Source of the DNA: Batillaria attramentaria
Taxonomy: Eukaryota; Mollusca; Gastropoda; Batillariidae
Direction: 5' to 3'
Assembly (NCBI GenBank): GCA_018292915.2
Contig: JACVVK020000039.1
Location: 304,501-368,500, forward strand
DNA length: 64,000 nucleotides
Made by a program: the position numbers and the translations under genes. The notes under the pieces are model-generated. The model was not told where the DNA came from. It searched no databases and saw only the letters and a program-made list of their open reading frames with translations. Position 1 is the stretch's first letter; every line of letters starts with the position of its first letter. This document shows positions 10,015 through 20,880 of the stretch, piece after piece.

Positions 10015-12070
10015 AGCGAAACAGACAGAATAATTTTTGACGAGTAAAACCATATAATTATTCAAAGAGAGAGGGAGAGGGAGATTTCTTTTGACAACTC
10101 ACGGAATCGTATCGCACAGAGAGAGAGAGAGAGATAGAGAGAGGGGGGTGGGGGGGGGAAGATGTAATTGTCTTGGGGAGACATTGGAAGAGAGAGAAAG
10201 TTTTGAGTCATAATACCAGATACAAAGTTCACAACACAGTTCCCGGCTATTTTATACTGAGTGAGACAGATTGAGAGAATTTCGTTCACTACTAAAGACG
10301 TATAATCATGCAGCGAGTGAGAGAGAGGGCGGGGGGGGGGGGGTTGTATCGGCAAGACTTTGGAAGAGAAAGTTTCGTGAGCTATATATTACCAGATACA
10401 TAGTTTACGATACTGTTCGTGACTGTGTTTTACTGAGTGAAACAGATTGAGAGATTTTTTTTTTTAACCATGCGAGACGTACATGTATAATCATTCACAC
10501 AGAGAGAGAGAGAGAGAGAGAGAGATTTCTTTGACAACTAACGGAATTGCATCAGGGAGAGTTGGTCGTCAATTATGACACATAGTAGACGGTGGTTTGA
10601 GACTTGCTCGATGGACTCCGATCCAACTGACAACCGCAGAGGAGATAGTTTGCGTTGTTGATTTTGGCACGTTGTCATTAGCATGCTTTAGGGTTTTTTT
10701 TTTGGTTTTTTTAGGTATTGATTGCCATGTGGTTGACTTTTACACCACTGGGAGACTTCAATGAGGCTATGCTGCAATACTTCGTTTACTTTGGACTCAT
10801 CCATATCCGACGCATGGCGCGTGGAGTCGTCAGCAAACATATCACAGCTTACATTAGAGTTTGAGATGGAGAGGGGCATATCATTGATGAATAAACAAAA
10901 GAAAACTGGGCCAAGGATAGAGCCTCTGGGGCATACCGAGCTTACAACACCTTCCTCAGAAAACGCACCATTGTGGTAGACTTTCTGCCTTCTACCTTGA
11001 AGATATGAACAAAATAAGGAGATTGTCTTAGGATCAGGGATGTACATGTATATAGATAATTTCTCCAACAAAATGCTGTGGTTTACCAAGTCAGAGAGAG
11101 AGAGAAGAGAGATTTCCTTTGACAACTACTGGAATAGTATCACACAGAGAGACGGGGGGGGGGGGGGGGGCATTTGAAAACTAGCGGAAATGTATCTGGG
11201 AGACTTTGAGAGAGCAAGTTTCCTGAGTTATATTATCAGATACATTGTTCATGACAAAAATTCGCTACTGTGTTTTACTCAATGTGACAGACAGAACGAA
11301 TTTCTTTAACAATTGAAGCCAGTTAATTAGTTAGTCAGGGTTTTATTCTGCACAAGCTTTGCGTGGCTTTATGCCCGTAAAACTCACTCTGCACAAGCTG
11401 GAAACACTCGACTAAAGCCATATAGTTATCCAGAGAGAGAGAGAGAGAGAGAGTTTCTTTGGCAACTAACGGAATTGTATCAAAGAGAGAGAGAGGGGGG
11501 GGGGGTTGACAACTAACGGAATTGCATCAGGGAGACTTTGAGAGAGAATGTTTCGTGAGTGATACTACCAGAAAGTGAGAGAGAGAATGGAGGGGGATTT
11601 CACAACCAACGGAATTGTATCAGGGAGACTTTCAGAGAGAAAGTTTCCTGAGTTGTATTATCAGATGCTTAGTTCATGACAAAATTCGCAACTGTGTTAC
11701 TCTATGAAACAGACAGAATTTCTTTGACGAGTAAAGCCATATAATTATTCAGAGAGAGGGGGAGAGGGATATTTTCTTTGACAACTAATGGATTTATATC
11801 AGAGAGAGAGAGAGAGAGTTGACAACTAACGAAATTGCATCAGGGAGACTTTGAGAGACGTGAGAACATTTCGTGAGTTATACTACCAGAGAGGGAACTA
11901 ACGGAATTGTATCAGGGAGACTTTCAGAGAGAAAGTTTCCCGAGTTATACTCTCAGATGCATAGGTTCATGACAAAAATTAGCTACTGTGTTTTACTGAG
12001 TGTGACAGACAGAGAATGTCTTTGACAACTATGGCCACATAGTTTTTCACAGAAAGAGAGAGAGAGACAA
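10015..12070 (+). repeat. degenerate tandem array rich in GA tracts
   Basis: The same phrases recur in order many times: TTTCTTTGACAACTAACGGA, ATTGTATCAGGGAGACTTTG, GAGAGAAAGTTTCGTGAGTT, ACCAGATACATAGTTCATGA, GTGTTTTACTGAGTGTGACA and AAAGCCATATAATTATTCAG, each separated by (GA)n or poly-G. Units are about 180-290 bp and vary in which phrases they keep. A LINE fragment (10566-11095) and an 80-bp foreign piece at about 11335-11415 interrupt the array. No coding content of its own. Confidence 0.85.
10690..11095 (-). pseudogene. reverse transcriptase fragment of a Jockey/CR1-type LINE
   Basis: Reading leftward, the frame gives DLVNHSILLEKL, LQGRRQKVYHNGAFSEEG, then SVCPRGSILGPVFFCLFIND, CDMFADDSTRHA and VNEVLQHSLIEVSQWC. 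These are the RT blocks A-D of the fingers/palm region, with a decayed PQGS-type motif (here CPRGS) and the catalytic FADD intact. Endonuclease, thumb and C-terminus are absent. The fragment sits inside the GA-rich tandem array and is followed on its own strand by A-rich sequence. Confidence 0.85.
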
Positions 12071-12224
12071 ATCAATTTATTCAGTAGGCTTTCGGCCCAA
12101 GACTGAAAATTTGGGGGGGGGGGGGGGGGGTAGGATGAGCACGCACGCTCCATATATTCAGGTTTCGTAACTAATGATATGTATCATATGTATATATCCT
12201 CCATACTTAGCATATTTAACTTAC
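12071..12224. other. short spacer with poly-G run
   Basis: Poly-G at about 12112-12130, then AT-rich sequence leading to the LINE target site. Confidence 0.6.
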
Positions 12225-15200
12225 TATGGCTTGTACCTTCCCTACATGGTCCACCCCTTGTCGTGGGGTAGTGGCTTGTGTACCTCAATGACCCAGAGAA
12301 CTATGCCAGCAGGAGCACATGCTCCTGGCAGGGTCACCCAAGCTGGACAGGTCGAAGGGTAGAGGTCAGACGAATGTGGACCACCTCTCCAAGAGGCTAA
12401 ACGGGTTTGCGTAGGGTTAACAGCCCTACCTGTAAAAAACATTAAGTTACAAAAGCATCGACAGCAACAAACCGAGACATTCACCTGGGCGAGGAAGGGT
12501 CTCCATCCCGGAGACCTATGACGCATTGCAGTGAAAGCCGAAAGGAAGCTGCAAGGCCGACCCCCCTTCTAACACCCAGGACAACGACGAGAGTAGCCAC
12601 ATGGAACATCAGGACAATGTATGAAGTAGGAAGGACCATACAAGTAGCAAGAGAGATGAAGAACTACAAGATAGGAGTACTGGGACTGAGTGAGACAAGG
12701 TGGCTACAGACAGGACAGCTGAGATTTTCATCGGGAGAGCAATTGCTGTACTCTGGACACACAGAGGATGGAGCCCCCCACACTGAGGGCGTGGCCCTGA
12801 TGCTGGCACCGGAGGCACAGCGGGCACTCATCGGCTGGGAACCTGTCAACTCCCGCATCATCACAGCCAAATTCATCACCAAGAAAAAAGACATCAAGCT
12901 GAACATCATCCAGTGCTATGCTCCCACCAATGATGCGGAAGAGGAGAAAAAAGATGACTTCTACCAACAACTGCAGACAGTGATAGATAGAGGAGGAGCC
13001 AAGGACATGACCATACTGATGGGAGACTTCAACGCCAAGATTGGATCAGACAACACAGGCTACGAGGACACCATGGGAACACACGGACTGGGACAGATGA
13101 ACGAAAATGGCGAGCGCTTTGCAAACTTTTGTGCCCTGAACCAGCTAGTGATAGGAGGCAGCATCTTCCCACACAAGCGCATCCACAAGGCCACATGGAG
13201 ATCACCGGACCATGTCACGGAGAACCAGATTGATCACATCTGCATCAGCCGGAAGTTCAGGAGATCGTGGCGGGATGTGCGCGTGATGAGGGGTGCCGAT
13301 GTATCATCAGACCACCACCACCTTGCAACAACATTGAGACTTCGGCTTAAGAGGCACACCAACGCCAACAACACACGGACCAAGTACAACGTTGGACTAC
13401 TCAGGAACACAGACACACAAGCAGCATTCCGGATCAGCCTTTCCAACAGGTTCCAGCCACTGCAAGACCTGATAGAAGACAGTGAAATGGACATCGAGAC
13501 ACACTGGGAACACAGCAAGAAACTTTGGCACGACACATGTGAAGAGGTCCTTGGCAAGAGAAAGACCCAACATAAGGAATGGATCTCTGCTGATACCATC
13601 CAGAAGCTGGAAGTTAGGAAAGAGAAGAAAACTGCACTGAACACGAGCCGAACAAGAAGAGCTAAGGCAAAGGCACAGGAAGAATACACAGCAGCTGACA
13701 GAGAAGTGAAGAGGAGCACCAGGAAGGACAAGAGGGACTACATCGACAACCTGGCCAGTCAAGCAGAGGAAGCAGCCCGACAAGGGAATCTAAAAGACCT
13801 GTACCAGGTGACCAAGAAGCTTGCGGGCAAATTCCAGCAGACAGACAAACCAGTGAAGGACAAGAACGGGCACCCACTGACAACAACTGAGGAACAGCTG
13901 AAGCGATGGGCAGAACACTTCAGGGAGCTGTTAAATCGCCCCATCCCTGAAACACCACCAGACATCCCACCAGCAGAGACAGAACTACCCATCAACTGTG
14001 ACAAGCCCTCTAAGGCGGAGATCAGGAAAGCCATCATGACACTGAGAAATGGGAAAGCTGCAGGGCCGGACGAGATACCAGCAGAAGCCATCAAAGCAGA
14101 CACAGAGACAGCCGTCAACATGCTGCACAGCCTTTTCAGCAAGATCTGGGAGAAGGAAGAGGTGCCAGCCCAGTGGAAAGAAGGGATCGTCATCAAGCTG
14201 CCAAAGAAAGGGGACCTCAGGGACTGCAGCAACTACCGAGGGATCATGCTCCTGTCAGTGCCAGGCAAGGTTCTCAACAGAATTCTACTGGAGAGGATGA
14301 GAGAGGCAGTCGACCCCATGCTCCGAGACCAGCAGGCGGGCTTTCGCAGGAACAGGTCCTGCGCTGACCAGATTGCCAGCCTACGCATCATTGTGGAGCA
14401 GTCACTGGAGTGGAACTCCCCTCTCTACATCAACTTCATAGACTATGAGAAGGCTTTCGACAGTGTAGACAGAGAGGCACTGTGGAAGCTGCTAAGGCAC
14501 TATGGAGTTCCCGGGAAGATCATCTCCTTGATCCAGTGCACCTACCAAGACATGAGCTGCAGGATTGCCCATGCTGGCCAGTTGTCAGAAAGCTTCGAGG
14601 TGAAGACCGGAGTCCGCCAGGGATGCCTGTTGTCCCCGTTCCTCTTCCTCCTGGTCATCGACTGGATCATGAAGACCACTACAGCAGGCAGGAAAAACGG
14701 GATACAGTGGACACTCTGGACGCAGCTGGATGACCTCGACTTCGCGGACGACCTGGCGCTCCTGTCTCACAGCCACAGCCAGATTCAGGACAAGACTACG
14801 CGCCTGGAAGCCACATCAGCCGGAACAGGGCTCAAGATCAACAGGAAGAAAACCGAGCTGATGAAGATCAACACCACTGCCAACACACCAGTCACAGTCG
14901 GTGGAGAGCCCATCAGGGAGGTAGAGTCCTTTGTCTACCTGGGAAGTGTGGTTGATGGACAGGGAGGCACAGACCGAGACGTCACAGCCAGAATCGGCAA
15001 GGCAAGGGCAGCGATGGTCATGCTGAAGAACGTCTGGGCATCCAAAGTTGTCAGCATAAGAACCAAACTTCGCATCTTCAACTCCAACGTGAAGTCGGTT
15101 CTGCTCTACGGATGCGAAACATGGAGGACAACGAAGACCATGCAGCAGAAGATCCAGACATTTCTCAACACCTGTCTGAGGCGCATCTTCAACATCCGAT

Positions 15201-15546
15201 GGCCAGAGAAGATCCGGAATGAAGAGCTGTGGGAGCGAGCGGGGCAGGAACCAGTGGCCAAGCAGATCCTGCGGAGGAAGTGGGGCTGGATTGGACACAC
15301 CCTCAGGAAGCCAGCATCCAGCACCACACGCCAAGCCCTGACATGGAACCCGCAGGGGAAAAGGAAGAGAGGCCGGCCTCGCAACAGCTGGAGGCGGAAC
15401 ACTGAGGCAGAGCTATGTAAGCAGGGTACCAACTGGACTGGAGTGGCAAGACTAGCCCAGAACAGAGTGCGATGGCGAAGGGTTGTCGATGGCCTATGCT
15501 CCACATGGAGCCAAGGGCCTAAGTAAGTAAGTATGGCTTGTACCTT
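12225..15546 (+). mobile_element. full-length RTE-type LINE with 15-bp target-site duplication
   Basis: TATGGCTTGTACCTT occurs at 12225-12239 and again at 15532-15546, perfectly duplicated. The element between them (12240-15531) has a 278-bp leader, one ORF and almost no 3' UTR: the stop codon lies in the terminal TAAGTAAGTAAG repeat. A single ORF, an apurinic-type endonuclease, a short simple-repeat tail and a total of about 3.3 kb are what RTE-clade elements look like. Perfect duplication plus an intact ORF suggests recent insertion. Confidence 0.93.
12518..15526 (+). CDS. RTE-type LINE ORF2: endonuclease and reverse transcriptase, 1002 aa
   Basis: The protein nicks target DNA and copies its own RNA onto the free 3' end. 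Residues about 25-270 form an endonuclease/exonuclease/phosphatase fold: ATWNIRTM (Asn30), LSETRW (Glu59), YAPTND (134-139), GDFNAK (Asp170, Asn172), QIDH (Asp239) and SDH (264-266), so the catalytic set looks complete. A charged linker rich in Lys and Arg follows. The reverse transcriptase covers roughly 500-800, with GKAAGPDEIPAEAI, DYEKAFDSVD (first catalytic Asp642), GVRQGCLLSP and the LDFADDLAL box (Asp744, Asp745). The C-terminal part has the RTE-typical LLYGCETW, RRIFNIRWPEKI and KWGWIGHTLRKP blocks. There is no frameshift or internal stop. The first ATG after the 278-bp leader is taken as start; it lies 24 residues before the first endonuclease motif. No ORF1 is present, as expected for RTE. 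Confidence 0.95.
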   Translation: MTHCSESRKEAARPTPLLTPRTTTRVATWNIRTMYEVGRTIQVAREMKNYKIGVLGLSETRWLQTGQLRFSSGEQLLYSGHTEDGAPHTEGVALMLAPEAQRALIGWEPVNSRIITAKFITKKKDIKLNIIQCYAPTNDAEEEKKDDFYQQLQTVIDRGGAKDMTILMGDFNAKIGSDNTGYEDTMGTHGLGQMNENGERFANFCALNQLVIGGSIFPHKRIHKATWRSPDHVTENQIDHICISRKFRRSWRDVRVMRGADVSSDHHHLATTLRLRLKRHTNANNTRTKYNVGLLRNTDTQAAFRISLSNRFQPLQDLIEDSEMDIETHWEHSKKLWHDTCEEVLGKRKTQHKEWISADTIQKLEVRKEKKTALNTSRTRRAKAKAQEEYTAADREVKRSTRKDKRDYIDNLASQAEEAARQGNLKDLYQVTKKLAGKFQQTDKPVKDKNGHPLTTTEEQLKRWAEHFRELLNRPIPETPPDIPPAETELPINCDKPSKAEIRKAIMTLRNGKAAGPDEIPAEAIKADTETAVNMLHSLFSKIWEKEEVPAQWKEGIVIKLPKKGDLRDCSNYRGIMLLSVPGKVLNRILLERMREAVDPMLRDQQAGFRRNRSCADQIASLRIIVEQSLEWNSPLYINFIDYEKAFDSVDREALWKLLRHYGVPGKIISLIQCTYQDMSCRIAHAGQLSESFEVKTGVRQGCLLSPFLFLLVIDWIMKTTTAGRKNGIQWTLWTQLDDLDFADDLALLSHSHSQIQDKTTRLEATSAGTGLKINRKKTELMKINTTANTPVTVGGEPIREVESFVYLGSVVDGQGGTDRDVTARIGKARAAMVMLKNVWASKVVSIRTKLRIFNSNVKSVLLYGCETWRTTKTMQQKIQTFLNTCLRRIFNIRWPEKIRNEELWERAGQEPVAKQILRRKWGWIGHTLRKPASSTTRQALTWNPQGKRKRGRPRNSWRRNTEAELCKQGTNWTGVARLAQNRVRWRRVVDGLCSTWSQGPK

Positions 15547-15905
15547 ACTCCTGTGTTCCATAGCTTTATAGACAAACAAGGATAGGTTGCGGGTTAAGAG
15601 TTGGCTACTGTCTGCCATGATCACAGAGAATCTAAATTGTGACGGTTTTTTGTAAAATTTTGAGGGGATGTACTGTTCACGTAATTCCTTATATTCTGGA
15701 CATATAAACAAAAACAGAGAGAGAGAGAGAGCTGGGGTATGGTGCGGGTGTGTTGGGCTAGGCGAGACGAGGAGGGAGGGGGGGAGGGGCGGAGGAAGTG
15801 GTGAGGTTGGTGACGGGGAGAGATTTCTTTCAAAAAAGATAGAAAATTACCTGTCTACAATGTCCTGCTACACTAAAGACCCCCCCCCCCCCTCCCCGAC
15901 AAACA
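15547..15905. other. no gene; GA/GGGGA-rich sequence
   Basis: (GA)n at about 15715-15731 and G-rich sequence to about 15830, then a poly-C run at about 15881-15893. Nothing coding is recognised. Confidence 0.6.
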
Positions 15906-16089
15906 CTAATTTACTTGGGGGGGGGGGGGGGGTTGACGTCTTTTTCCACCACATAGGGTGATATTAAAGACGGGGCAACGATGAAAAAGCCAGCACAAAT
16001 ATTTGGCCCCAGCCGGGATCGAACTCACGACCCGAGCATTAGAAGTCCAACGCTCTACCATTCGACCACCCCGGCTCCCCCTAATTTAC
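15906..16089 (-). mobile_element. SINE family 1, near full length, with target-site duplication
   Basis: CTAATTTAC occurs at 15906-15914 and 16081-16089. On the minus strand the head reads GGGGTGGTCGAATGGTAGAG (box A) ... GAGTTCGATCCC (box B), followed by the body GGGGCCAAATATTTGTGCTG and the tail GGTGGAAAAAGACGTC, then a long C run (poly-G on +). Almost identical to the copy at 37344-37510. Confidence 0.92.
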
Positions 16090-16183
16090 GTAGATTTAAT
16101 CATTTAACAAACAATAATCAATAAAAAACGGAAGAGCTAATTATGGAAGTAGTGATTAAAACAATGAGCAGGCAATTAGCAAT

Positions 16184-16652
16184 GGAGTGAGAGAGGGAGA
16201 GAGAGAGAGTCTAGCTACGGAGAAAGAGTAAGGCGGCATTGACAAGCTAACAAAAGATAGTTTGAGGGTGAGGCGAGTCTTTGTGTGTGTTTGGGAAGGG
16301 GGGGGGGGTCTACTGACAAGAGAAACAGAGAGAGAGAGAGAGAGATTTCTATTGATGGAGCGTAGTGGTGGTGTTCACTCGGCCGTGAGAAAGTTTCACA
16401 TAACTGTCACCAGGGCAATAAAGTAACGGCCAAAACTGGCGGCCACACAAGTGAAGTTGGGTGGGTGTTTGGGGGTTTAATGTCCTTTTCCACTACATAG
16501 CAAGTGAGGTTGACTTGTTGAGCGCAGACCAGTACACTCAGCACCAGTAGACCGTGTCCCCTCACATCACAACTCGCACCTTATCGTTATCCTACACGCA
16601 TGGCAATTGACACTTACCTGTGAAATCTACTGGCGATTGTAAACTACTTAAA
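16184..16652 (+). repeat. interspersed repeat R, copy 1 (interrupted)
   Basis: Contains GCGGCATTGAC, AACAAAAGATAGTTT, GGTCTACTGAC, TGGAGCGTAGTGGTGGTGTT, CACTCGGCCGTGAGAAAG and AACTGTCACCAGGGC, then ACCGTGTCCCCTCACATCAC and CACTTACCTGTGAAATCTAC. The first half recurs inverted at 26284-26520 and the second half directly at 17185-17420. A 46-bp SINE tail (16455-16500) interrupts it. No ORF; family unknown. Confidence 0.8.
16448..16507 (-). mobile_element. 46-bp SINE family 1 tail with 7-bp duplication
   Basis: CAAGTGA at 16448-16454 and 16501-16507 flanks a minus-strand fragment that contains only the SINE 3' end (CTATGTAGTGGAAAAGGACA on the minus strand). The neighbouring copy of repeat R lacks this piece, which confirms it as an insertion. 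Confidence 0.75.
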
Positions 16653-16667
16653 CTGTGGGGGTTGACC

Positions 16668-16985
16668 GGCCCCCGTAGTGTAGTGGTTAGCACTTCGGGC
16701 TATGGATCGGGAGACCCGGGTTCGAGTCCCAGCCGAGGCAAGCGCGATTTTTCCTACCTACGTCGGCTCCTACCCAGAGTGGGTGTGCTATGGACCCATT
16801 GGGGAGGCTGTTGCCACACAGCCAAGCTTCACCCACTTCACGGGTGCGACTTTGGGGGTGCTTCCGTCGGTATGACACGTCTTATGATGTGGATGATTAC
16901 AAGGCCGGCACCACAGGTGCCGTAGTTCCCGGGACTGGTTAATGCCGGGTTATTTATCACAGGAAGCGTGGAATGCGGCCCTGTC
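16668..16985 (+). mobile_element. tRNA-derived SINE, family 2
   Basis: The head GCCCCCGTAGTGTAGTGGTT (box A) and GGGTTCGAGTCCC (box B) resembles a tRNA 5' half. The long body (about 230 bp) includes GATTTTTCCTACCTACGTCG, GGGTGTGCTATGGACCCATT, TTCACGGGTGCGAC, ATGATGTGGATGATTACA and GAATGCGGCCCTGTC. A second copy with the same order lies at 39829-40155. Confidence 0.88.
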
Positions 16986-17184
16986 CGTATCCCACTCTCT
17001 CATCCTTCAGGCCGCTTAATACAGTTTTTGAAACTGACTTTCTTCAGTGCGATCACTTAAAAAGCTGAGAAAGAGGGTTTCTTATAAGGAGAGTTGGGTT
17101 GGGTTTTTTTGTGGGTTTTTTGGTTGTTATTGTTGACGTTGTTTTTTTTTTTTTTTTTTAGGGAGTGTAATGCAGATACCTTCT

Positions 17185-17420
17185 AACTCGGCCACGAGAC
17201 AGTCTCACGGTGCTGGCCCCAGAGCAATAGACTAAAGGTCCACTCTGACGGCAGCACAAAGCAAAGTTGATTTGATGAGTGCAGATCAAGCAGTGTCAAT
17301 TGGACCGTGTCGCCTCACATGACAACTCGCTCTCCTGCGTGCGTGGCTCAGTACACAAGTTGCCAGCTGGCACTTACCCGTGAAATCTCTAGGCGACGCC
17401 AAACTAATTTAACGCGGGGA
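17185..17420 (+). repeat. interspersed repeat R, copy 2 (5'-truncated)
   Basis: Matches 16376-16652 in order: CTCGGCCACGAGACAGTCTC, AAGTTGATTTGATGAGTGCA, GACCGTGTCGCCTCACATGA and CACTTACCCGTGAAATCTCT. It lacks the SINE tail found in copy 1, so it preserves the empty site. Confidence 0.75.
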
Positions 17421-19592
17421 TGTCGTTTTGGTTATTCCAACGCTTCACGTGCACCGTTTAGTGAACCCTTCCCTTGAAGCTGCAGTGGCAAACAATAGCA
17501 CTGTTTGCACTGTCCCTCATTCTGTACTTAATATTGACTAGATGCTGTACAGCAGCATCCGTACCGCGTATTTTTGTGTTCCCTTTTCCAGTTTAAGGCC
17601 AGTGGACGAGCATTTCCGACAAAACCCCCTTTTTAAACTGAAGTTCTTTACTGTGATCCCCGAAAGACAGAAATGGGAAGGACCCGGGGGGGGGGGGGTA
17701 GGCTCGGCCAACACAAATATACAAATACAATGGTTGAAAAGAGGAGACAGTGTCCTTTCTTTTTATGTATAAATTATAGAAGTCTTTGCAGAAACAGCAG
17801 CACAGGCCGAGGTTAGAAATCCCCCCCCCCCCCCCAAAAAAAAAAAAAAAAAACCAAAAAAAAAACCGCGTGTTTTTCCGCGAAGTGACAGTGAAAGCGT
17901 CATGCTACCTATACCTAGGCCCTAGGGGGAATTGACGGCTGCTTTTTCGCGGAAAAATTGCCTTTACTGAGGTAAAGCTCGGTGTTGATTTGCATCTTGG
18001 ATCAAAATACTCGGCTTGATGGGAAATAACAGCTAAACTATAAAACATGTCAAATCTTTACTGGCTTTCTAGCAAAAGGCAAGTGCCCGGTTTAAAACAT
18101 TATTGTACTCAGCCGGTCATTTGGTCTCCTCCGTCACTATGCGTTGGAGCCGCTAAAACAGGCCAGATCGATCTCCGGTATGGCTACCTGTCCCGGCCGC
18201 CAAGAAGGAATACCCGCTTAATCGTTGTCTCTGTTGTCAAGCTGTCGCCGCAATCGTCACGGCAGCCCTGAAGTGGGTGCGCGCTCTGTCTCAGGGGAAC
18301 TGAAGCTCCGCCCACTTCCTTTTGATCTCATCGTCTGAGAGCCGCCATGTCCCCTCGCCTCTTACAGCACGGGTGTGGCGCGGGAGTTGATGCTCCGCCC
18401 CTCTGTAGCGGCGCCTTTGATCTGCGAAACAGCCCCTTTTGTCCTCTTGTTCATAACGTTTGAAGGCAGACCCGTGACGCGGGAGTAGCCAGAGCGTGGA
18501 CGAGCTTACTCGGCAATCTATTTAAACTTGGGGAAATGCCTTCGATGCGCATGCTCGAAACGTGGATTTTGTTTCTGTTGGATAACTTCAGTCCTTGCCA
18601 TACGTCATGTGCGCCGGGTCATTCGGAAGAAAGAATGTCTTCAAAAACATTGGTTACTGGCAAGAACTGTTTCTACCAGAAAATACAGATATTGATACTT
18701 CATTAACAGTGTCTAGCGCAGCCCAGCGATTATTATTATTATTTATTATTTTTAGCCGAGTGGTTCCCACCCGTTCGGCCACTATTTTGGTCTCTGGCCC
18801 CACTACCCCCTCTGTTCTCTGGCCAGCGCTATGCCACGAGCCGCCGCGTGCCCAGTCAGGCACGCGCGCAGTGTGTAGATCCACGGTGGCACATGTGCCA
18901 ATTAGCTGTGTTTGTTTGTGTCCTTTTAGTGCTAAATATCTCCACAGTCGTTCAACCTAGCACTACCCTGTAAGCTGTAGTAGTTTCAGGAGAGTTTTTA
19001 CTTTCTAATCATGTTTTGTTTTTAGCGCTGTTTCATAGTTTTACGGGTGCATTTTGCCATTTTCAATTCAGTGCGTGGTCCCTGGCTTTACGCTCTTCAA
19101 TCGGTGATAGGAAAATCTCTGTGATGTTCCAAACGTATGCCATTTTGAAGTATTTTTCAGGCCTTTTAGCTGCCGTTTGTTTGAAAGTTCTAGCTGCTAT
19201 AGTACGCCCGCTATCATCAGTTTTCCATGTGCTGACAAACACAGATTCTCCCCTCTAGCCGTGAATCTACTCTCCTCCAGCTACGCACCCTAGGGTTGCT
19301 TTGATGGTTTGCACGTGATCTCCCTATAAGTACCCCAGCCCCACGCCGCGGGGCACAGTCCCAATTCAGCCCTGCGAATGTTCGATTCTGCTCTGTCCAT
19401 CTACGATCTTTGCCATCTAGCCTTCACTGCAACCACGCTGCACCAGAATACCAACATAGTACACCGCTCCTTATAGTGGTATTAAAAACTGTTTTGCATA
19501 AAACCATGCGTTGACTCCCTCACTACCACATTTGTGCGCCTGCAAACCCCACTCCACACCATCACGTTTTTATTTATTTTTTTTGTGAGTAC

Positions 19593-19632
<40 letters not shown>

Positions 19633-20456
19633 GGGATGTCGTTTGGGGACGGATCTCGGCTAAAAGCCGATTTTTATTTTTATTTTAAAAAAGCCGATAA
19701 TCTGTCTGTCATGTCGGCTGGCCGAGCCGAAGTTTTCACGAGTGAATCGGCTCGATTATGTCCGTTTCTGTGAGATTCCTGTGCTGGCTGGACTAATTTC
19801 CAAGGGACAGTCACACTCAAAGTCCCACTTTTTCTTGGATTTGTGCTGAATGTTTGGTAGACAGCATTCTAAAGTTCAAGGAAATGAAGTTTGTTCAATT
19901 TTGTTATTTTACTCCAAAGACTTGTTTTATTGCGGAATATATATCTACAGAACATCTTTAATTCATGGAGGTGGAGGAAGAACGTAACAGTAGGGAATCT
20001 AGTCGAAAAACTTGTGAAACTGCTTCGGCAGAGAGAGCCGAAACTTTCTGTAAAAAGCCGAAACTTTCATGGCTGTTTTGGCTAAATCGCCCAGCAAAAA
20101 AACTCCTGGCAACACCACTCTCTCTCTCTCTCTCTCTCTTCTTTTGTGTAAATTTATCAGATTTTAGGAGTAATTTTGTCTGCTTACTGATACTTCCTTA
20201 ACTGTGTCTAGTGTAGACCATAGGAAATTTTAATCTTTTTTATTTTTTTTTATTTCTTGCTTTTGGGGGATCTTTATTTCTTTTTATTTTGTTTTATCTT
20301 TTTATATGTATACATGTATTTATCTTTTTGTCAACCTACACAGACACCCCCCCCCCCCCGCTCTCTCTCTAGTATTGATTAATGAGATTTTAGGATTAAT
20401 TTAGTCTGCCATTGCAATACCGTTACACTGTGTTTGATTCACCCTGAGCGTTACTA
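17421..20456. other. no gene recognised
   Basis: Contains poly-G at about 17687-17698, a poly-C/poly-A block at about 17820-17868, (CT)n at about 19597-19631 and 20118-20140, and poly-C at about 20345. The stretch 18270-18500 is relatively CpG-rich with GCTCCGCCC motifs, and could be a promoter, but I see no first exon. Confidence 0.45.
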
Positions 20457-20880
20457 CAGCCTTCACAAAAAGTTAAGGACCACTTGCAAATATCATTCAA
20501 CTTTTGTCATGGTGGCATGCTGGTGTAGTGCTGAACATCGCTGAAACAGCAGCTTATGTAGGCAAACAAATGAGCACAGTTCATAACCAGGGATGCATTC
20601 TTTGACCTGCATCTCATTTTTTCCGTGCAGAAAGCCCCAGGTATCACTCATTGAACACTGAAACTCCGTCTAGTTTTGCCGGAATTGCAGATTTTCAAAC
20701 GCGCCAAGCATGCTGTGTGACGCGCACGTGCCATCCACACAGTGGTCGCCATGTTCACTAATTACCCCTTAACCTTGCTACCGAATTTTACGGGAAAAAT
20801 CTTATTTGTTTATTTTTTTTCTGATTTATTGAAACTGTCACCCGTTATGTTGACTGGTCCTTAACTTTTTGTGAAGACTG
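20457..20880. mobile_element. Tc1/mariner-type MITE, 424 bp
   Basis: Starts CAGCCTTCACAAAAAGTTAA and ends with its reverse complement, with one mismatch over 26 bp. TA flanks both sides (20455-20456 and 20881-20882). The AAGGACCACTTGCAAAT phrase just inside the left end also occurs at the right end of the element at 1978-2210, so the two are related. No transposase frame. Confidence 0.85.

Noticed and set aside
13234..15711. Several open frames of 120-200 codons antisense to the LINE ORF
   Set aside because: They are shadows of a long, GC-rich coding sequence; they match no domain, while the + strand has complete catalytic motifs.
16668..16740. Functional tRNA gene at the head of SINE family 2
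   Set aside because: Same reasoning: repeated at 39829 with the same non-tRNA body of about 230 bp.
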